64,000 nt of DNA, taken from assembly GCA_905250025.1 (NCBI GenBank), contig CAJNOJ010000095.1:124001-188000 (forward strand), read 5' to 3'. Shown piece after piece: positions 1-13,599 of this stretch. A program made the translations under genes and the position numbers. This DNA comes from Adineta ricciae. Taxonomy: Eukaryota > Rotifera > Eurotatoria > Adinetida > Adinetidae. Every line of letters starts with the position of its first letter. Position 1 is the stretch's first letter. The notes beneath the pieces were generated by a model. That model was not told the DNA's origin, did no database searches, and was given only the letters and a program-made list of their open reading frames with translations.

Positions 1-428
1 CTTTCGTTTGCACTCGACGTTTTGTTACAGGTAGTAAAAGTGTGTCTTCCGATTCATTCTTCAAAAAAATGGACAAATTTAGTTTTCAGTACATGTGGAA
101 CAGAAGGTTACTTGGTCTCGTAACGAACGTGAACGTAGAGCAACTGGCATCATTAATAGAATAGAATAATAAAAAAAATCTCTGAAAACTGAAACAGTAT
201 ATATTGGAAGAATAGTTAACGGTTAACACATAAAACCGCACTGAAGAAAGACAAATTCTCTTTGTTTGTATTAGTCCTTTCATGAGCCAATATTATTTCC
301 AGTAGAGGGCGACATATTATTTACCTCTTGTTGTTTTTCTTTCTAACAATATTTCTTCGTCTTGGGTACTTTGATCTCCCGCCACGCGTATTCAAACAAT
401 TTCTCTTTTAAATCAAAAAATTTCAATC
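1..428. other. Left flank, no gene recognised
   Basis: No coding frame longer than chance is convincing here. The stretch is AT-rich and probably holds the promoter and 5' UTR of the phosphoglycerate mutase gene that starts at 429. Confidence 0.5.
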
Positions 429-1521
429 ATGGCTGCTTACAAGATAGTATTAGGTAATTCTACATCTCTTGCATTATCTGACACTAAAAAAAGCAATCGT
501 CTTTTGTTTCAGTTCGTCATGGTGAAAGGTAGATCGTAGAAACTCATTTGATAAATATGCCTTCTCGGTTATTTCTAGTGAATGGAATCAGAAGAACTTA
601 TTTTGTGGATGGTACGACGCTGATTTATCAGAAAAAGGTTCAGAAGAAGCCAAGCAAGCTGGCAAAGTTAGTATTTCTCACTTTGTCAAAATACAATTGA
701 TTTCTAATTGAGATAATTTCTCTTGTTTGTAGTGGCTCAAGGAAAAAGGCTACACATTTGATGTGGCTTTTACATCTGTATTGAAACGAGCTATTAAAAC
801 TCTTTATAATATTCAACAAGAATTAGACTTACATTGGATACCCGTTCATCGTCACTGGCGTTTGAATGAACGTATGTATGGCGCTTTACAAGGTAAAAAC
901 AAAGCTGAAACTGCAGCTAAATACGGTGAAGATCAAGTCAAAGTGAGTTGAAATCATCTTTCATAGTACTTGACCAAGATGGCTTTTACATTTATATTCA
1001 GGTTTGGCGACGTGCTTATGATATTCCACCACCACAACTCGAAGAATCGAGTGAATACAATCCAAGAAATGACAATAAATATAAAGTAGACATTCGTATT
1101 GATTTCAGAGAGTCGAATTCTTCACACTTGTATTCAGAATTTAGATCGACGTGTTTTACCGTTAACTGAATGTTTGAAAGATACTGTTGAGCGTGCATTA
1201 CCATATTGGCACGATGCTATCGTCCCAGCTATTCGTTCCGGACAAAAAGTTCTCATTGCTGCACATGGCAACTCCTTACGTGCTTTAATCAAATATCTCG
1301 ACAATGTACCGGATGCAGAAATTGTCGAACTTAATCTACCGACAGGTATGAATTTATTTCACTGATAATTGTTTAAAAGTCGATATGCATTTGAAGGTAT
1401 TCCACTCGTTTACGAACTCGACGAAAATTTAAATCCCATCAAACATTACTACGTTGCACCCGATGATGTCGTTCAAAAGGCGATTGATCAAGTTGCTAAC
1501 CAAGGCAAAGCCAAGAAATGA
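429..1521 (+). CDS. Phosphoglycerate mutase, cofactor-dependent
   Basis: Interconverts 3- and 2-phosphoglycerate in cytosolic glycolysis. The spliced product starts [17 protein letters not shown], with the catalytic RHGE motif, then [25 protein letters not shown] and the second catalytic histidine in [10 protein letters not shown], ending GKAKK as in animal PGAM. About 250 residues, the usual family length. The ATG at 429 is supported because splicing gives the canonical N-terminus. Introns are short; one lies at 1086-1137 (52 bp). The second exon (513-528) is only 16 bp and carries the RHGE codons. AATAAA at about 1699 is a likely polyadenylation signal. PGAM identity is secure; the exact paralogue is not. 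Confidence 0.93.
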
Positions 1522-1775
1522 ATGATCTGCAAGACTTTATCTAACAAATTTTACCGCTCATTTTAGTAGATTAATCTAGTTAAACATTATTTTCTTAAAA
1601 ATCCATTTAGAATATATCCTCTATTACTCACTATATCTATCTATTTATCACCGGTAGAAAAATGAATAGGTTAACTGCAGTATTTTTTCAGTCTATGAAA
1701 TAAAAACTTCGATTCGTGAACACGAATCTCACTTGATTCAATTCATGTTACAATTAATAGTTTCCTATCGTATGA

Positions 1776-2786
1776 ATGCGAAGCGCGTTTTTAATATACA
1801 TTTTTTTTCATTGTATGATTGTCAAACATTCAGATGATCGGAAGAAACTATCCAAACTATATCTCGTCAAATCCAATTATTTTACAAATATTCGACTCAA
1901 CTTAAAGCAAAATTCTTCGACAATAATCAACAACACTTCCTTCTTCAATTCTCTCCACGAAAGGTTTTTAATCAATTCCTTCGACTGTGAAAATGATTCA
2001 CCATTAGCAGCCGGTGAATATTCTTTTCTTGTATATGGAGGACAGTATCTCACTCTGTACAATCTTGATGGTCAACTTCATAGACTCTCTTGGTATACAA
2101 ACATCTATGACTCAATCAAACAAATCCGATGGTCGTCCTACTATCGATCATATCTAATCATGACAGCGCGATATTTCACACTTTTCAGTTTAGCTTCTTA
2201 CAAACTTTTCCCAATCAATCTTTCATTGAAATCGTCCGAATATTTGCAATTATTTACATGTCATCAAACGGATCTATGGCTTGTCTGTTTAGTTGCTTCC
2301 ACTAAACAGCAAATTCTTGTTCAATGTGATCTATCAGAATGGGAACGGAATGAGTTCAGTATGACGAATATTTCTCTAGATGAGCTAGGTCTTCATCGAA
2401 CGGATAGTATTTGTGCGATAGAAACTGACCGGCCAGGTGAATGTTTAGCTTTGTTAATCGCAGAACGAAATCAAAACTTAACTGTCGGTATGCAGCGTCG
2501 TCGTCGATTGATTCTTGTATCAACCTATTACATGTCTCCGGTACGTGTGATCTATTTCAGTGATGCTGATGATCTCTATTGGTCAATGGCACCGGTGATC
2601 AACCGACAAAATGGACAATATGGTTGGTTACTTAGTAAATGGCAAAATAAGGAATTAGCTTTCGTGAACGAGAAATGTTTTTGTAAACCATACTCAAAAG
2701 AATTGTGTAATCTAGCTGTCACAATCGATGGACATTATTTGATATTGAGGACGATCAATAGTTTAGATATTTATGAAATTGATTAG
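1776..2786 (+). CDS. Unknown beta-propeller-like protein
   Basis: Single open frame of 336 codons without introns. The product has a short hydrophobic N-terminus (MRSAFLIYIFFHCMIV) that could be a signal peptide or weak anchor. It then has repeated strand-like units of the type FLVYGGQYLTLYNLDGQL, YLIMTARYFTLFSL and HYLILRTINSLDIYEID. This periodicity, with aromatic-hydroxyl strands ending in short turns, resembles a degenerate WD40/NHL propeller. I do not recognise a named family. The start at 1776 is the first ATG of the frame, but an overlapping ATG at 1772 and the low-complexity stretch after it leave the true N-terminus uncertain. AATAAA at about 2831 follows the stop. Function unknown. 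Confidence 0.6.
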   Translation: MRSAFLIYIFFHCMIVKHSDDRKKLSKLYLVKSNYFTNIRLNLKQNSSTIINNTSFFNSLHERFLINSFDCENDSPLAAGEYSFLVYGGQYLTLYNLDGQLHRLSWYTNIYDSIKQIRWSSYYRSYLIMTARYFTLFSLASYKLFPINLSLKSSEYLQLFTCHQTDLWLVCLVASTKQQILVQCDLSEWERNEFSMTNISLDELGLHRTDSICAIETDRPGECLALLIAERNQNLTVGMQRRRRLILVSTYYMSPVRVIYFSDADDLYWSMAPVINRQNGQYGWLLSKWQNKELAFVNEKCFCKPYSKELCNLAVTIDGHYLILRTINSLDIYEID

Positions 2787-2858
2787 ATTTATTCTACGAA
2801 ACAACGGTTTTTTTTCTCAATTCGTAAATGAATAAAAAAGAGAAGAAGAAGAGAATCT

Positions 2859-4091
2859 TCATGGCGCATGATTTTGAGGACTTGATGGATTTGTCAAAAA
2901 CAGTTTAAAGCGCGTAAGACCTAAGGATTTCTTATCAAAATAGATATTTTTGGCATACAAGCGGCAAATCACATGGACGAGCACTTTTGGCTGAAGATTA
3001 TTAAATTGTATCCAGACGTAGGGCGCCTGATAAAGATCTTGACGATCGACTTTACCTCTGAAATTGCATCGATAGAATGGATTAATAAACAGAAATCAAA
3101 CGAGATTTACTTGTAAGGAAACCATTTGGTTTCCAATGAACCACATTGATTGTCAACATTACTCTCAGAAATATAAGTCATATTACCAATACTATCAACA
3201 TCGGATGCAGACTAGACAGAAATCGTAAAGTATCATCTGTTTGAAAAGAGTTCGAGATTACCTCTCCATAGCAATGAACAGCAATAGCATTTGGTCCAGG
3301 TTGACATCCAAGTTTTTCATATGCAGCCTGATCGTCTTCTTGATAACCTGGTTTGGGCATGAAATCAACAATCTAGAATTACGTCTTGCTTCGATTAATC
3401 TTCTCATTCTTCAGTGACCTTACTTTATTCATTTTGACCAGTACACATGGTCTTCCAGCCGAGAATCCATAGTGTTTCTCCGGCGTACAGTTATGTGGAT
3501 TTCGAATGACGAATTGTCTGATTGCATCTGAAGATTTCTTAGGTTTCCCATAATCTATTCGAAGAAGAACAACGTCGGGTCTCTGCTGATGGTTCAACTC
3601 AATACATACAAACTTGGAGATATTGATTAAGATGTTTTATATAAGGATCTGAATCGCAACTGCCATTAGTTTGATTAATATAAATTAGATTTTCTAGCAC
3701 ATTTGGTTGTGGTCGAAAACCCATACCTAAATCGAGGAGTCAATACAGTTTACACAAGGCAGATACCTTTCATGTAATACAAACCCGGTGAAATAGGACT
3801 AGAACGAGTTTCCATACATGAATCTGCTGAAGAATAACGTGGAATGTCTTGTGGTGTGATAAACATTAGTATTGCGATCATTGCACAGAAAAATCCGGTC
3901 AAACCCAAGGAGAAAGAGCTATAGAAAATAGCTAGTTTTGCTATGAGTCGAAAAAGACAAAATCCACATCGTTTATCAAGCGCAATAGTCAACAAGTTTT
4001 CTTTACCCCATCGATGTCCATCTCGTCCCATAACTTCTCGTCGCTTCGAATCGTAAAATGCATCTCGCAGATCGGATAACTGGCTATTCAT
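2859..4091 (-). CDS. Na+/K+-ATPase beta subunit
   Basis: Type II membrane glycoprotein partner of the Na+/K+ pump alpha subunit, needed for its folding and delivery to the plasma membrane. The N-terminus is cytosolic (RREVMGRDGHRWGKENL), followed by one membrane segment (about IFYSSFSLGLTGFFCAMIAI). The ectodomain has paired cysteines, CVLVKMNKV, GYQEDDQ, VQC-like AVHCYGE, WFPYKGK and a VWIQFNNLQPKVLVHVICR tail. The last exons emerge only after splicing: GE joins SASDVDSIGN, and PYK joins GKVDRQDLYQ. The conserved YYGK-like turn and the final cysteine-containing strand are present, so the gene appears complete. No alpha subunit gene is in the window; the neighbouring P-type ATPases are SERCA, a different branch that does not use a beta subunit. 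Confidence 0.85.
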
Positions 4092-4810
4092 ATTGACTAG
4101 AACCGGTGTATTCTATTTGATCTAAGAAAATATATCCAAACTAAACCAGCTATATACAATCCTTCTATTTTCAGATTACACACTTCGTGCTGGAATGTAA
4201 CAAAATGAAAAAAGGACGATCGACAGTTATGTGAAACTATTTCATTAGTTGGATTTCTTCGTCAGAGTCGTGTTTTTTCTCGTTGATGCCTGTTCGATGT
4301 ACAATCTGATGGAAGGAAGTATAATCGATTTATTCTAATGCAATTCAATCTTTCAATTAACCAATTATTAAAAGAAATGTTCATTTTCAAGCACTTCCTG
4401 TTCGCGTACATGCATGTCTAAACATATTTTTTTCTTTGTTCGTCAAGTCAAGCATGTTAGAATGTAAATGCAAGTGATTCTTTGACGTAGACGAAATACT
4501 TCAGATAATCGGATTCAAATATGGTCTTTCCGAAAGTTTTTCAATGAATGTGATTGGTCCGATAGAGTGCACTATTAATTAGCGACCTCATTTGAATTAA
4601 AACGGTTCGACGAAATTCAAAGACATTATGACTATCTTTTGACATAATAACAAATGTGTTAGCCGTACATATCACAAATAAGTTTTATGTTAGAAAATTA
4701 CACAATATATTGATTCTTATTGGAGCAGTTGTGCAATTACATTTAGGGTTTTTTAAAGTTAACTGTAAATTTGGTCGAAAGACATATTTATTTTGAACTT
4801 ATCATCAATC
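4092..4810. other. Divergent intergenic region
   Basis: About 0.7 kb between the start of the minus-strand Na+/K+-ATPase beta gene and the start of RAD50. It should hold both promoters. No gene, RNA gene or repeat was recognised. Confidence 0.5.
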
Positions 4811-7800
4811 ATGTCTCGATTACATAAAATGTCGATCCAAGGCATTCGGAGCTTTGGAAATCGCGATCAAGATACCCAAGTGATCACATTTTTTTCGCCG
4901 CTAACAGTTATCGTTGGTCCTAATGGATCAGGAAAGACAACTATTATCGAATGTTTAAAATACATGGCGACGGGCATCATGCCACCAGGTGCCAAAACAG
5001 GTGGTGCATTTGTTCATGATCCAAAAGTCGCACACGATACTGAGGTACGCGGTCAAATTCGTTTACTATTTCAAGATGTGACTGGACATAATGTACAAGT
5101 GCAACGGACACTTGTTGCAACGCAAAAAGTATGTGATTCATGGAGAAAACTTGTCGCTTTGAGATTATGTTTCAGAAAACAAACATTAGTCTTCGAACGT
5201 TGGAGGGCGTGATCATACGTGAAGGAATCAACGGTGAACCGATTCAAATCACTTCCAAATGTATTGAACTAGATAGAGAAATGGTCACTGCTTTTGGTGT
5301 TTCAACAGCGATTCTTGAAAATGTTATCTTTTGCCATCAAGAAGAATCGAACTGGTTAGCGAAGACAATCTGTGACATCTAAACTCACACTGATTGTTTA
5401 GGCCATTGAGTGAAGGAAAACAATTGAAGAGTAAATTCGACGATATTTTTGCAGCCACTAAATACATGAAAGCACTGGAACTCATCCGAAAAATTCGCAC
5501 AGAAAAAGTTCGTCACCATTCTTTCTTCAACAACTTCGAAAAACAAAATTTGATTTAGTTACAAACAGTGAAAATAAGTCGAGCAGAAATTGGACATCTG
5601 AAAACTTATCGAGATATGCTAGTCCAAGTACGTTTAGTTTTCTCGATAACAAACGAAGACACCTATATTGATTTGTATAGAAAAAGAGACAACATGCTGA
5701 AATCGAAGAACGTCAACAAACATCGACAGCGAATGTTGAGAGAATCAATCACAAACTAGAGCCAATCGATGTAAGCTGTCCGAATGAAAGATTCATATGT
5801 AACATTGTTTAGTAGACTCGTTTGGAATTCATCGTCAAAGAGAACTCGAAAATGATCGATTTCCAGCGACAAATGGGTATGTTCTTATTTCTGATCTATA
5901 GGAATATCAATTCGTCGCTTCTTAGATCGCCTGACCAATGAATGTGAAGCTTTGAAAAAGCAAATTCGTGAATTAAACTCGGTCATCGACGAACCATTTC
6001 AGGGTTCGGAAGATGAACTAAAACTTGTCATTGCTAATTTCCAACGTGATCAAGATAGAAAGAAACGAGAACTTCAAGACGTAAGTGTTTTCATATATTA
6101 CTAAAGAATCTTTAGTTTTTGATTAGTTGGAACAGAAGAAATTGTCCATTGAACGGCAATTGAGGAAGCTTGCCGAGAAACGAACATCAGACACAAGTCG
6201 TTTAGGTGCCTATGAATACGAAGAGAAACAGTACAAAGTAAATTTGACGCGTCAGCAGCAATTTATTGATGAATATGGTCACCAATCATCTCAAATTGTC
6301 GATAAGACCAACTTCAACCAAACTTTTGATAGACACATTCAATTCGAACAGAAACAACTAATGGAAAAACGTTTATTTTATCAGCAGCAAGAAACAAATC
6401 TGCAACAGGAATTAGACAAGTCCAAAGAACAACGTATCAAAATCGAATCGACGATTAAACTGAAAAGTTCTCAAGTCGAAAAAACAGTCAAAGAAATTCA
6501 AGATATAAAACAACAGCAGAAGCAAATCGAACAATATTCCAAACACTTGAATGAATTGAACAAACGAATTGAACGTAAAGAAGAAGAATATCAAGAGAAA
6601 ATCGTCGGAGGACTTAATCTTGAGCAGCTCAAACTTGACATCAGTACCGATGAACAGACACGTGCACAGTTACAGTTTGAATTAAAAGATTTAAACACCG
6701 AAATCGATAGTTTATTAGTCAATGCGAAGATCAATACTGAATACGAAATGTTCAACAAAGAAAAATCTGAACGTGAAGAACAGATTCGAAAAATGTAAGT
6801 GTCAGACTGATTCCTTCATTTCCAAAATTCCATTTTCCCAGTAAGCTCCGACATCATGAAATTCTTTCGACAATCTTTCACGGATCCATTCCGGAACAAG
6901 ATTCGAATATATACACTCAATTTGAAAATGAACATCGCAAACTGCAACAAAATCGTTCGACATTAGAGAAACAAGTTCAAGATATTCGACAAGATTTATC
7001 CGGCAAAGATCAAAAACGACGTTTACTTGCGGAAGACTTGAAACGTAAAGATTCACTACGTAGTGATTACACCGATCGTCTACAAGAGCAGCTAAATGGA
7101 CAGAATTACGATGAATTTCTGGAAAAATTGTCCAGTGACGTTAAACAAAAACAAGATGAAAAGGGCAACATCGTGGGAATGGAGAAAACCTACCAAAAAT
7201 TCGTCAGTCAAGTTCGATCAACTTTGCAAACCGACCCGTAAGTGAAACTTTTCCTGTATTGACTAAATCATCCGCAAACATATGTGCAGATGTTGTCCAT
7301 TGTGTTATCGTAAATTCGAAAAACAGTCCGAAGGTGAACAGTTAATCCGCGATATGGAATTGCAAATCAAAGGTCCGGAATATCGACGCAAGATCGATCG
7401 TGATCTAACTTTACTGCAAGAAAAATTTGAAAAATGTCTTAATTTGAAACCGATTCACACTCAACTGCAAGATCTTGAAGAAAAAGATCTGCCGACATTG
7501 AAAGCTCAAATGAAACAGCTGGACAAAGAGATTGTTCAACTAAAGAGCAAACAAGCTGACATTGAACAAGAACTGAACGATCAAATTTGCTTACCGTTAG
7601 AACAATGCGAACAAATTAAAACCGATATGATTATGTTGAACAAATACATCAACGAAAGAAAAGATTTCGAAAGCAAAATCAATGTTTGCCAACAGAAACT
7701 GGGTAAGTTCAATCGACTGTTCGGTCTTTCGTTGCAAGTTGAATGCGTAGGCCAAGAGCAAAGTTCGAATCCGCGTACACTTGACCAAGTTAAACAACTC

Positions 7801-9655
7801 AAGGACGAAGCTCAGCGTCAATTTGATTCCTTAGACAAAGAATTACAACGTAAACACAAAGAACTTCGTGCTCAGCAAGATCTCGTCCAACAATTACGAG
7901 AATCGTTGACTGAATTGAAAAATGAAAAGTTAAAATTAAGTTCCGATATACAAAAGAAAGAGCGACTTGATGAACAACTGCATAAATTAACTAGTTTAAT
8001 CCAAACATTGAAAGATGAAATTGAACATGATAAGCAAGCATTGGAACCGTTAATCGTACGTTTATTTGACAGTATAACCATCGGTTCGATGTTCTTACTT
8101 TTAGAACGAGATCGAAACCAAAACCAAAGAAAGAAGTCGAATATTAATAGAGAAAGAAAAAACACTTTCAGCACTCAATGAATCGGTTCACGTCTTTTGC
8201 TTTGTCAATATCCTTTGAATAGTGAATTTCAATGTTTAGATCAACGCATTGGAGCAGAAACTCAATGAATTAAAAACTCTATCGGCAGCGATTAATAAGT
8301 AATTCATAGAAATGGGAAAATGTAAAGACTTGTCAAATCGCATTATTTAGTTTCGAAGACCGTACGTCAAAGCTGTTAGCTGAACTTCGTTCATCATTTG
8401 ATCAATTAAATATCAGCGAAAAACAATTCCAAATGGAACTGTCATCATGTATGACAACAATTTCAGAATATAAGGACGATTTAGCACGATCGGACATCCG
8501 TTATCGTCAATTGAATGACAATCGACAATTGCTTCAGAGTCAATTTGAACTCGAACAAAAAGAAAAGGATCTTGTTGAAGTCGAAGAGAAAACTCATGGC
8601 CTCAAGTAAGTCTTACTCATGTTCAAACTTTCTCTTGCAAAATTTTCTCGTAATTGAACAGATTGGATTCGCTTATTCGTGAAGAAAAACAACTCCGGTC
8701 GACTCAGGAAAGTTTATTGAAAGAGAAACATACAGCGGCGGCACGTCTAGCAACACTCGATCAACAATTGATCGAGCTAGAACAGGAACTCGAACAAGAG
8801 CATTTGAAAAATGCACATGAACGTTATTTGAAACATTTCGTCCAACAAACAATTGAGGAAATCGCTTCGCAAGACCTCGAACGATTCTACAAAGTTCTGG
8901 ATCAAACTATGATGACGTATCATACACAGAAAATGAATCAATTGAATAAGATCATCCGTGATCTTTGGCGAACAACTTATCGTGGCTCAGACATCGACGC
9001 GATTGAAATTCGGTCTGATGCAGATGAAGAAAACGCATCGAAAGCTCGACGTACATACAATTACCGTGTTGTCATGCTCAAAGCTGGTTCTATTATGGAC
9101 ATGAGAAATCGATGTAGTGCCGGACAGAAAGTCCTTGCTTCATTGATCATTCGTTTGGCTCTAGCTGAAGCTTTTTGTCTCAATTGTGGCATCCTGGCAT
9201 TAGACGAGCCAACGACTAATCTGGACTTTGAGAACATCAATGGATTAGCTCAAGCATTAATTGAGTAGGTCATATTTTGCCATGATAAAGAAATGTCAAT
9301 GTGAGACGTGTTTTGGTTTGAGCCCATACGTCAGATGATAATTTCGTAGGATTCAACCTTTGAAAAGATTGACTAATTTCTTCGGAGAGATGAAAACTAT
9401 GATAATGTCTTGTTTAGGATTGTGAAGAGTCGAGCGAGTTTGAAAAACTTCCAATTGATTATTATTACACATGACGAAGATTTCGTCGATTCGTTGGGCA
9501 AATCGGCATATGCTGATAAATGTTATCGTGTTTCAAAAACAAACAAGTATCTCATAACTATATTTTGATTGTATCTAGTTCTCTCTTTTTTTTCGTATTT
9601 TAGTGGCTTATCGAAGATAGACGTTTGCAGTATAGCGTCTTTTGGTGCTCATTAA
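4811..9655 (+). CDS. RAD50: RAD50 DNA repair ATPase
   Basis: SMC-like ATPase of the MRE11-RAD50-NBS1 complex, which tethers and processes DNA double-strand breaks in the nucleus. The start ([16 protein letters not shown]) precedes a Walker A motif GPNGSGKTT (from 4916) and [11 protein letters not shown]. Long antiparallel coiled coils follow, rich in Glu, Lys and Gln, interrupted by the zinc hook CPLC (7294-7305). The C-terminal head holds the ABC signature [15 protein letters not shown] (from about 9102), Walker [13 protein letters not shown] and the switch IIITHDEDF, ending CSIASFGAH after a final small exon. Introns are mostly 45-60 bp. The hook is CPLC, within the CXXC family pattern. No broken frame is evident, so it is probably functional. 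RAD50 is relevant in bdelloids, which are known for unusual double-strand-break repair capacity. Confidence 0.93.
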
Positions 9656-11718
<2,063 letters not shown>

Positions 11719-11719
11719 N
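11719..11719. other. Ambiguous base at a sequence join
   Basis: A single N. On its left the SERCA exon reads to ETL exactly as in copy 2. On its right the sequence is the second zinc finger of a nuclear receptor, in mid-exon. Two unrelated exons meet at this base, which is best explained as a joined contig end. Confidence 0.85.
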
Positions 11720-13079
11720 TCAAGCATGTCGATTCCAACGGTGTTTAGCTATGAAAATGAAACCTAGTGGTGAGAATTGTTGACATCTGCATGATTGAGT
11801 CGATATAGATTTATTTACTCATCATCATACTTAAGCAGAGAAAAAGCTTTTTGAAGTATATTTAATAGTAATCAAAAACGTGCTTCTCTTCTCTTACTAG
11901 CTGTCCAAAATGAACGAGCACCACGTCATGGAAGCAAACGACCATTGCCTCTTCCTATCACAGCTCCGCCTTCTTCTCGTTCTCTTCCGCTTCCACGAAT
12001 GCAGTGTTGGACACCACCAACATCTGCAGGGTATGTAAACGAGTCACCACAAGTGACAATGCCATTTGGCTTTCGAAATTTACCAATTAATAAGTAAGTT
12101 TGTTTTCAATTTCTCCGTGTTATTGTCTGAAGTAAGGAGATATTTTCGTTGGCAAAAAAAGTGTCACTTATCATTCGAAGTACATTGAGTAATTTGACTT
12201 TCTTTCCGAATAGTACGTCATCGCCTATCTGGTCACGCATGTTGTTTCATCAGCAACCACAACAACTGCATTCGTCGTTGAACTCAACACAACAAACCAT
12301 CTCCGATGCTTCACATACAGATGAAACGCCTTCATCACTTGGTATGAGTATTTGTTTGAGATAGAAACTCTCGTCAGATGATGATTTACTTTTCAGATGT
12401 CTCCAACGAAGAAACAATGTGTGAAACAGCTTCTTTCATTTTACTTGAATCAATTCGATGGCTATATTCTGTACCTTCATTTAAAGATCTAAATGAATCA
12501 GATCAATATTGTCTGATTGAACAATCTTGGTCAACACTTTTTCTCTTGACATCGGCAGAAATGAAGAGATTCATTGATCAATGTAAGACAAACGAACAAA
12601 AGTTTCGTTTATATTCTTCCATACATATCATTCTAGGTGAAAATGATTCATTCGATGACGACAGCCAATATCCACTATTTCAATCCATAATCAAGGATTT
12701 AGTATCACATTCAATCGATCAAACCGAATATACATTATTAAAACTGTTCATTGTCTTTAGTCCTCGTAAGTTCGCTGATTGGTTTTCTTCAATGACAAAA
12801 AACGAACTGAGTATTGTATTTTCAGCAAACAATAGAGAACTACATGGTCAGTACGAAATTGATAAATACCGAAAGGATGCATTAGTTATGTTAAATGAAT
12901 ACAACAGAAATTCGAAGTACAAACGATTGGCTGAACTTCTCTCGCTTCTGTCAAAGATTCAGGAAATCATGCCGACAATTTCTTTGGACAAACTCTTCTT
13001 CCGACATCTAATTCATCGAATTTCAATGCAGAATCTATTGCACAATATTATTCGTCACATTCAAACACTCCGCCGTTGA
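11720..13079 (+). CDS. NR2-type nuclear receptor, 5' end missing
   Basis: Ligand-regulated or orphan transcription factor, 3' part only. The first exon (to 11769) gives the end of the second DNA-binding zinc finger, QACRFQRCLAMKMKPSA. Exon 2 (11901-12093) gives the AVQNERAPR box typical of the NR2 group. Exon 3 (12214-12341) is a Gln/Ser-rich hinge, and exon 4 (12397-13079) is the ligand-binding domain with the helix 3-5 signature WLYSVPSFKDLNESDQ followed by SWSTLFLL. The pattern is closest, by eye, to NR2E (tailless/PNR) receptors. The first zinc finger and N-terminus are lacking because the sequence begins at the join at 11719. About 350 residues remain. The C-terminal AF-2 helix is not obvious. 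Subfamily placement is tentative. Confidence 0.82.
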
Positions 13080-13599
13080 TGAGATTAAAAGACTGTCGGT
13101 GCATGAAACTATTTTTTTTAAAATTCATCTTCTGATTGTACTGCTTATTTTTGCTTGTCGAATAAATGTTCTTGCATTTTACTAGAAATACAAGTAGTCA
13201 ATTATGTTCGCGAATAAGAAATGCACACGTTTTGTTGTCAGATCGGATGGTTTGTTAGAGAGTTTCTTTAATCTCATTGTTAGTTTTTCTAGGGTTAGTA
13301 TGAGAATGCGTATGGATGCGCAAAAACAAAATTTATTTATTAATTAATGAAAACTACGACGAATCAAACATAGTTTTATATTGAGTAACCCATAGAAAGA
13401 CAATTCTTTCAATATAGATTATTCTATTTATTGACAGAAAATGATTGTGTGACGAGAAAAAAGTGCTTCGACAATAGCCGAGTTCTGCGAGACGAATAAG
13501 AAGGTTTTCAAAAATAAATAAATATATATATCGGACTACAAAGAGAAAAGAGTACACTCTTCCGACACACTGCAACTGCTCATATTCTCGTATACACAA

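Noticed and set aside
86-283. Short open frame on the minus strand near the left edge
   Set aside because: Low-complexity sequence with no domain, lying in the upstream flank of a well-supported gene.
6412-6594. Phe/Leu-rich frame opposite RAD50
   Set aside because: It is the antisense of a Glu/Lys/Gln-rich coiled coil and has no independent evidence.
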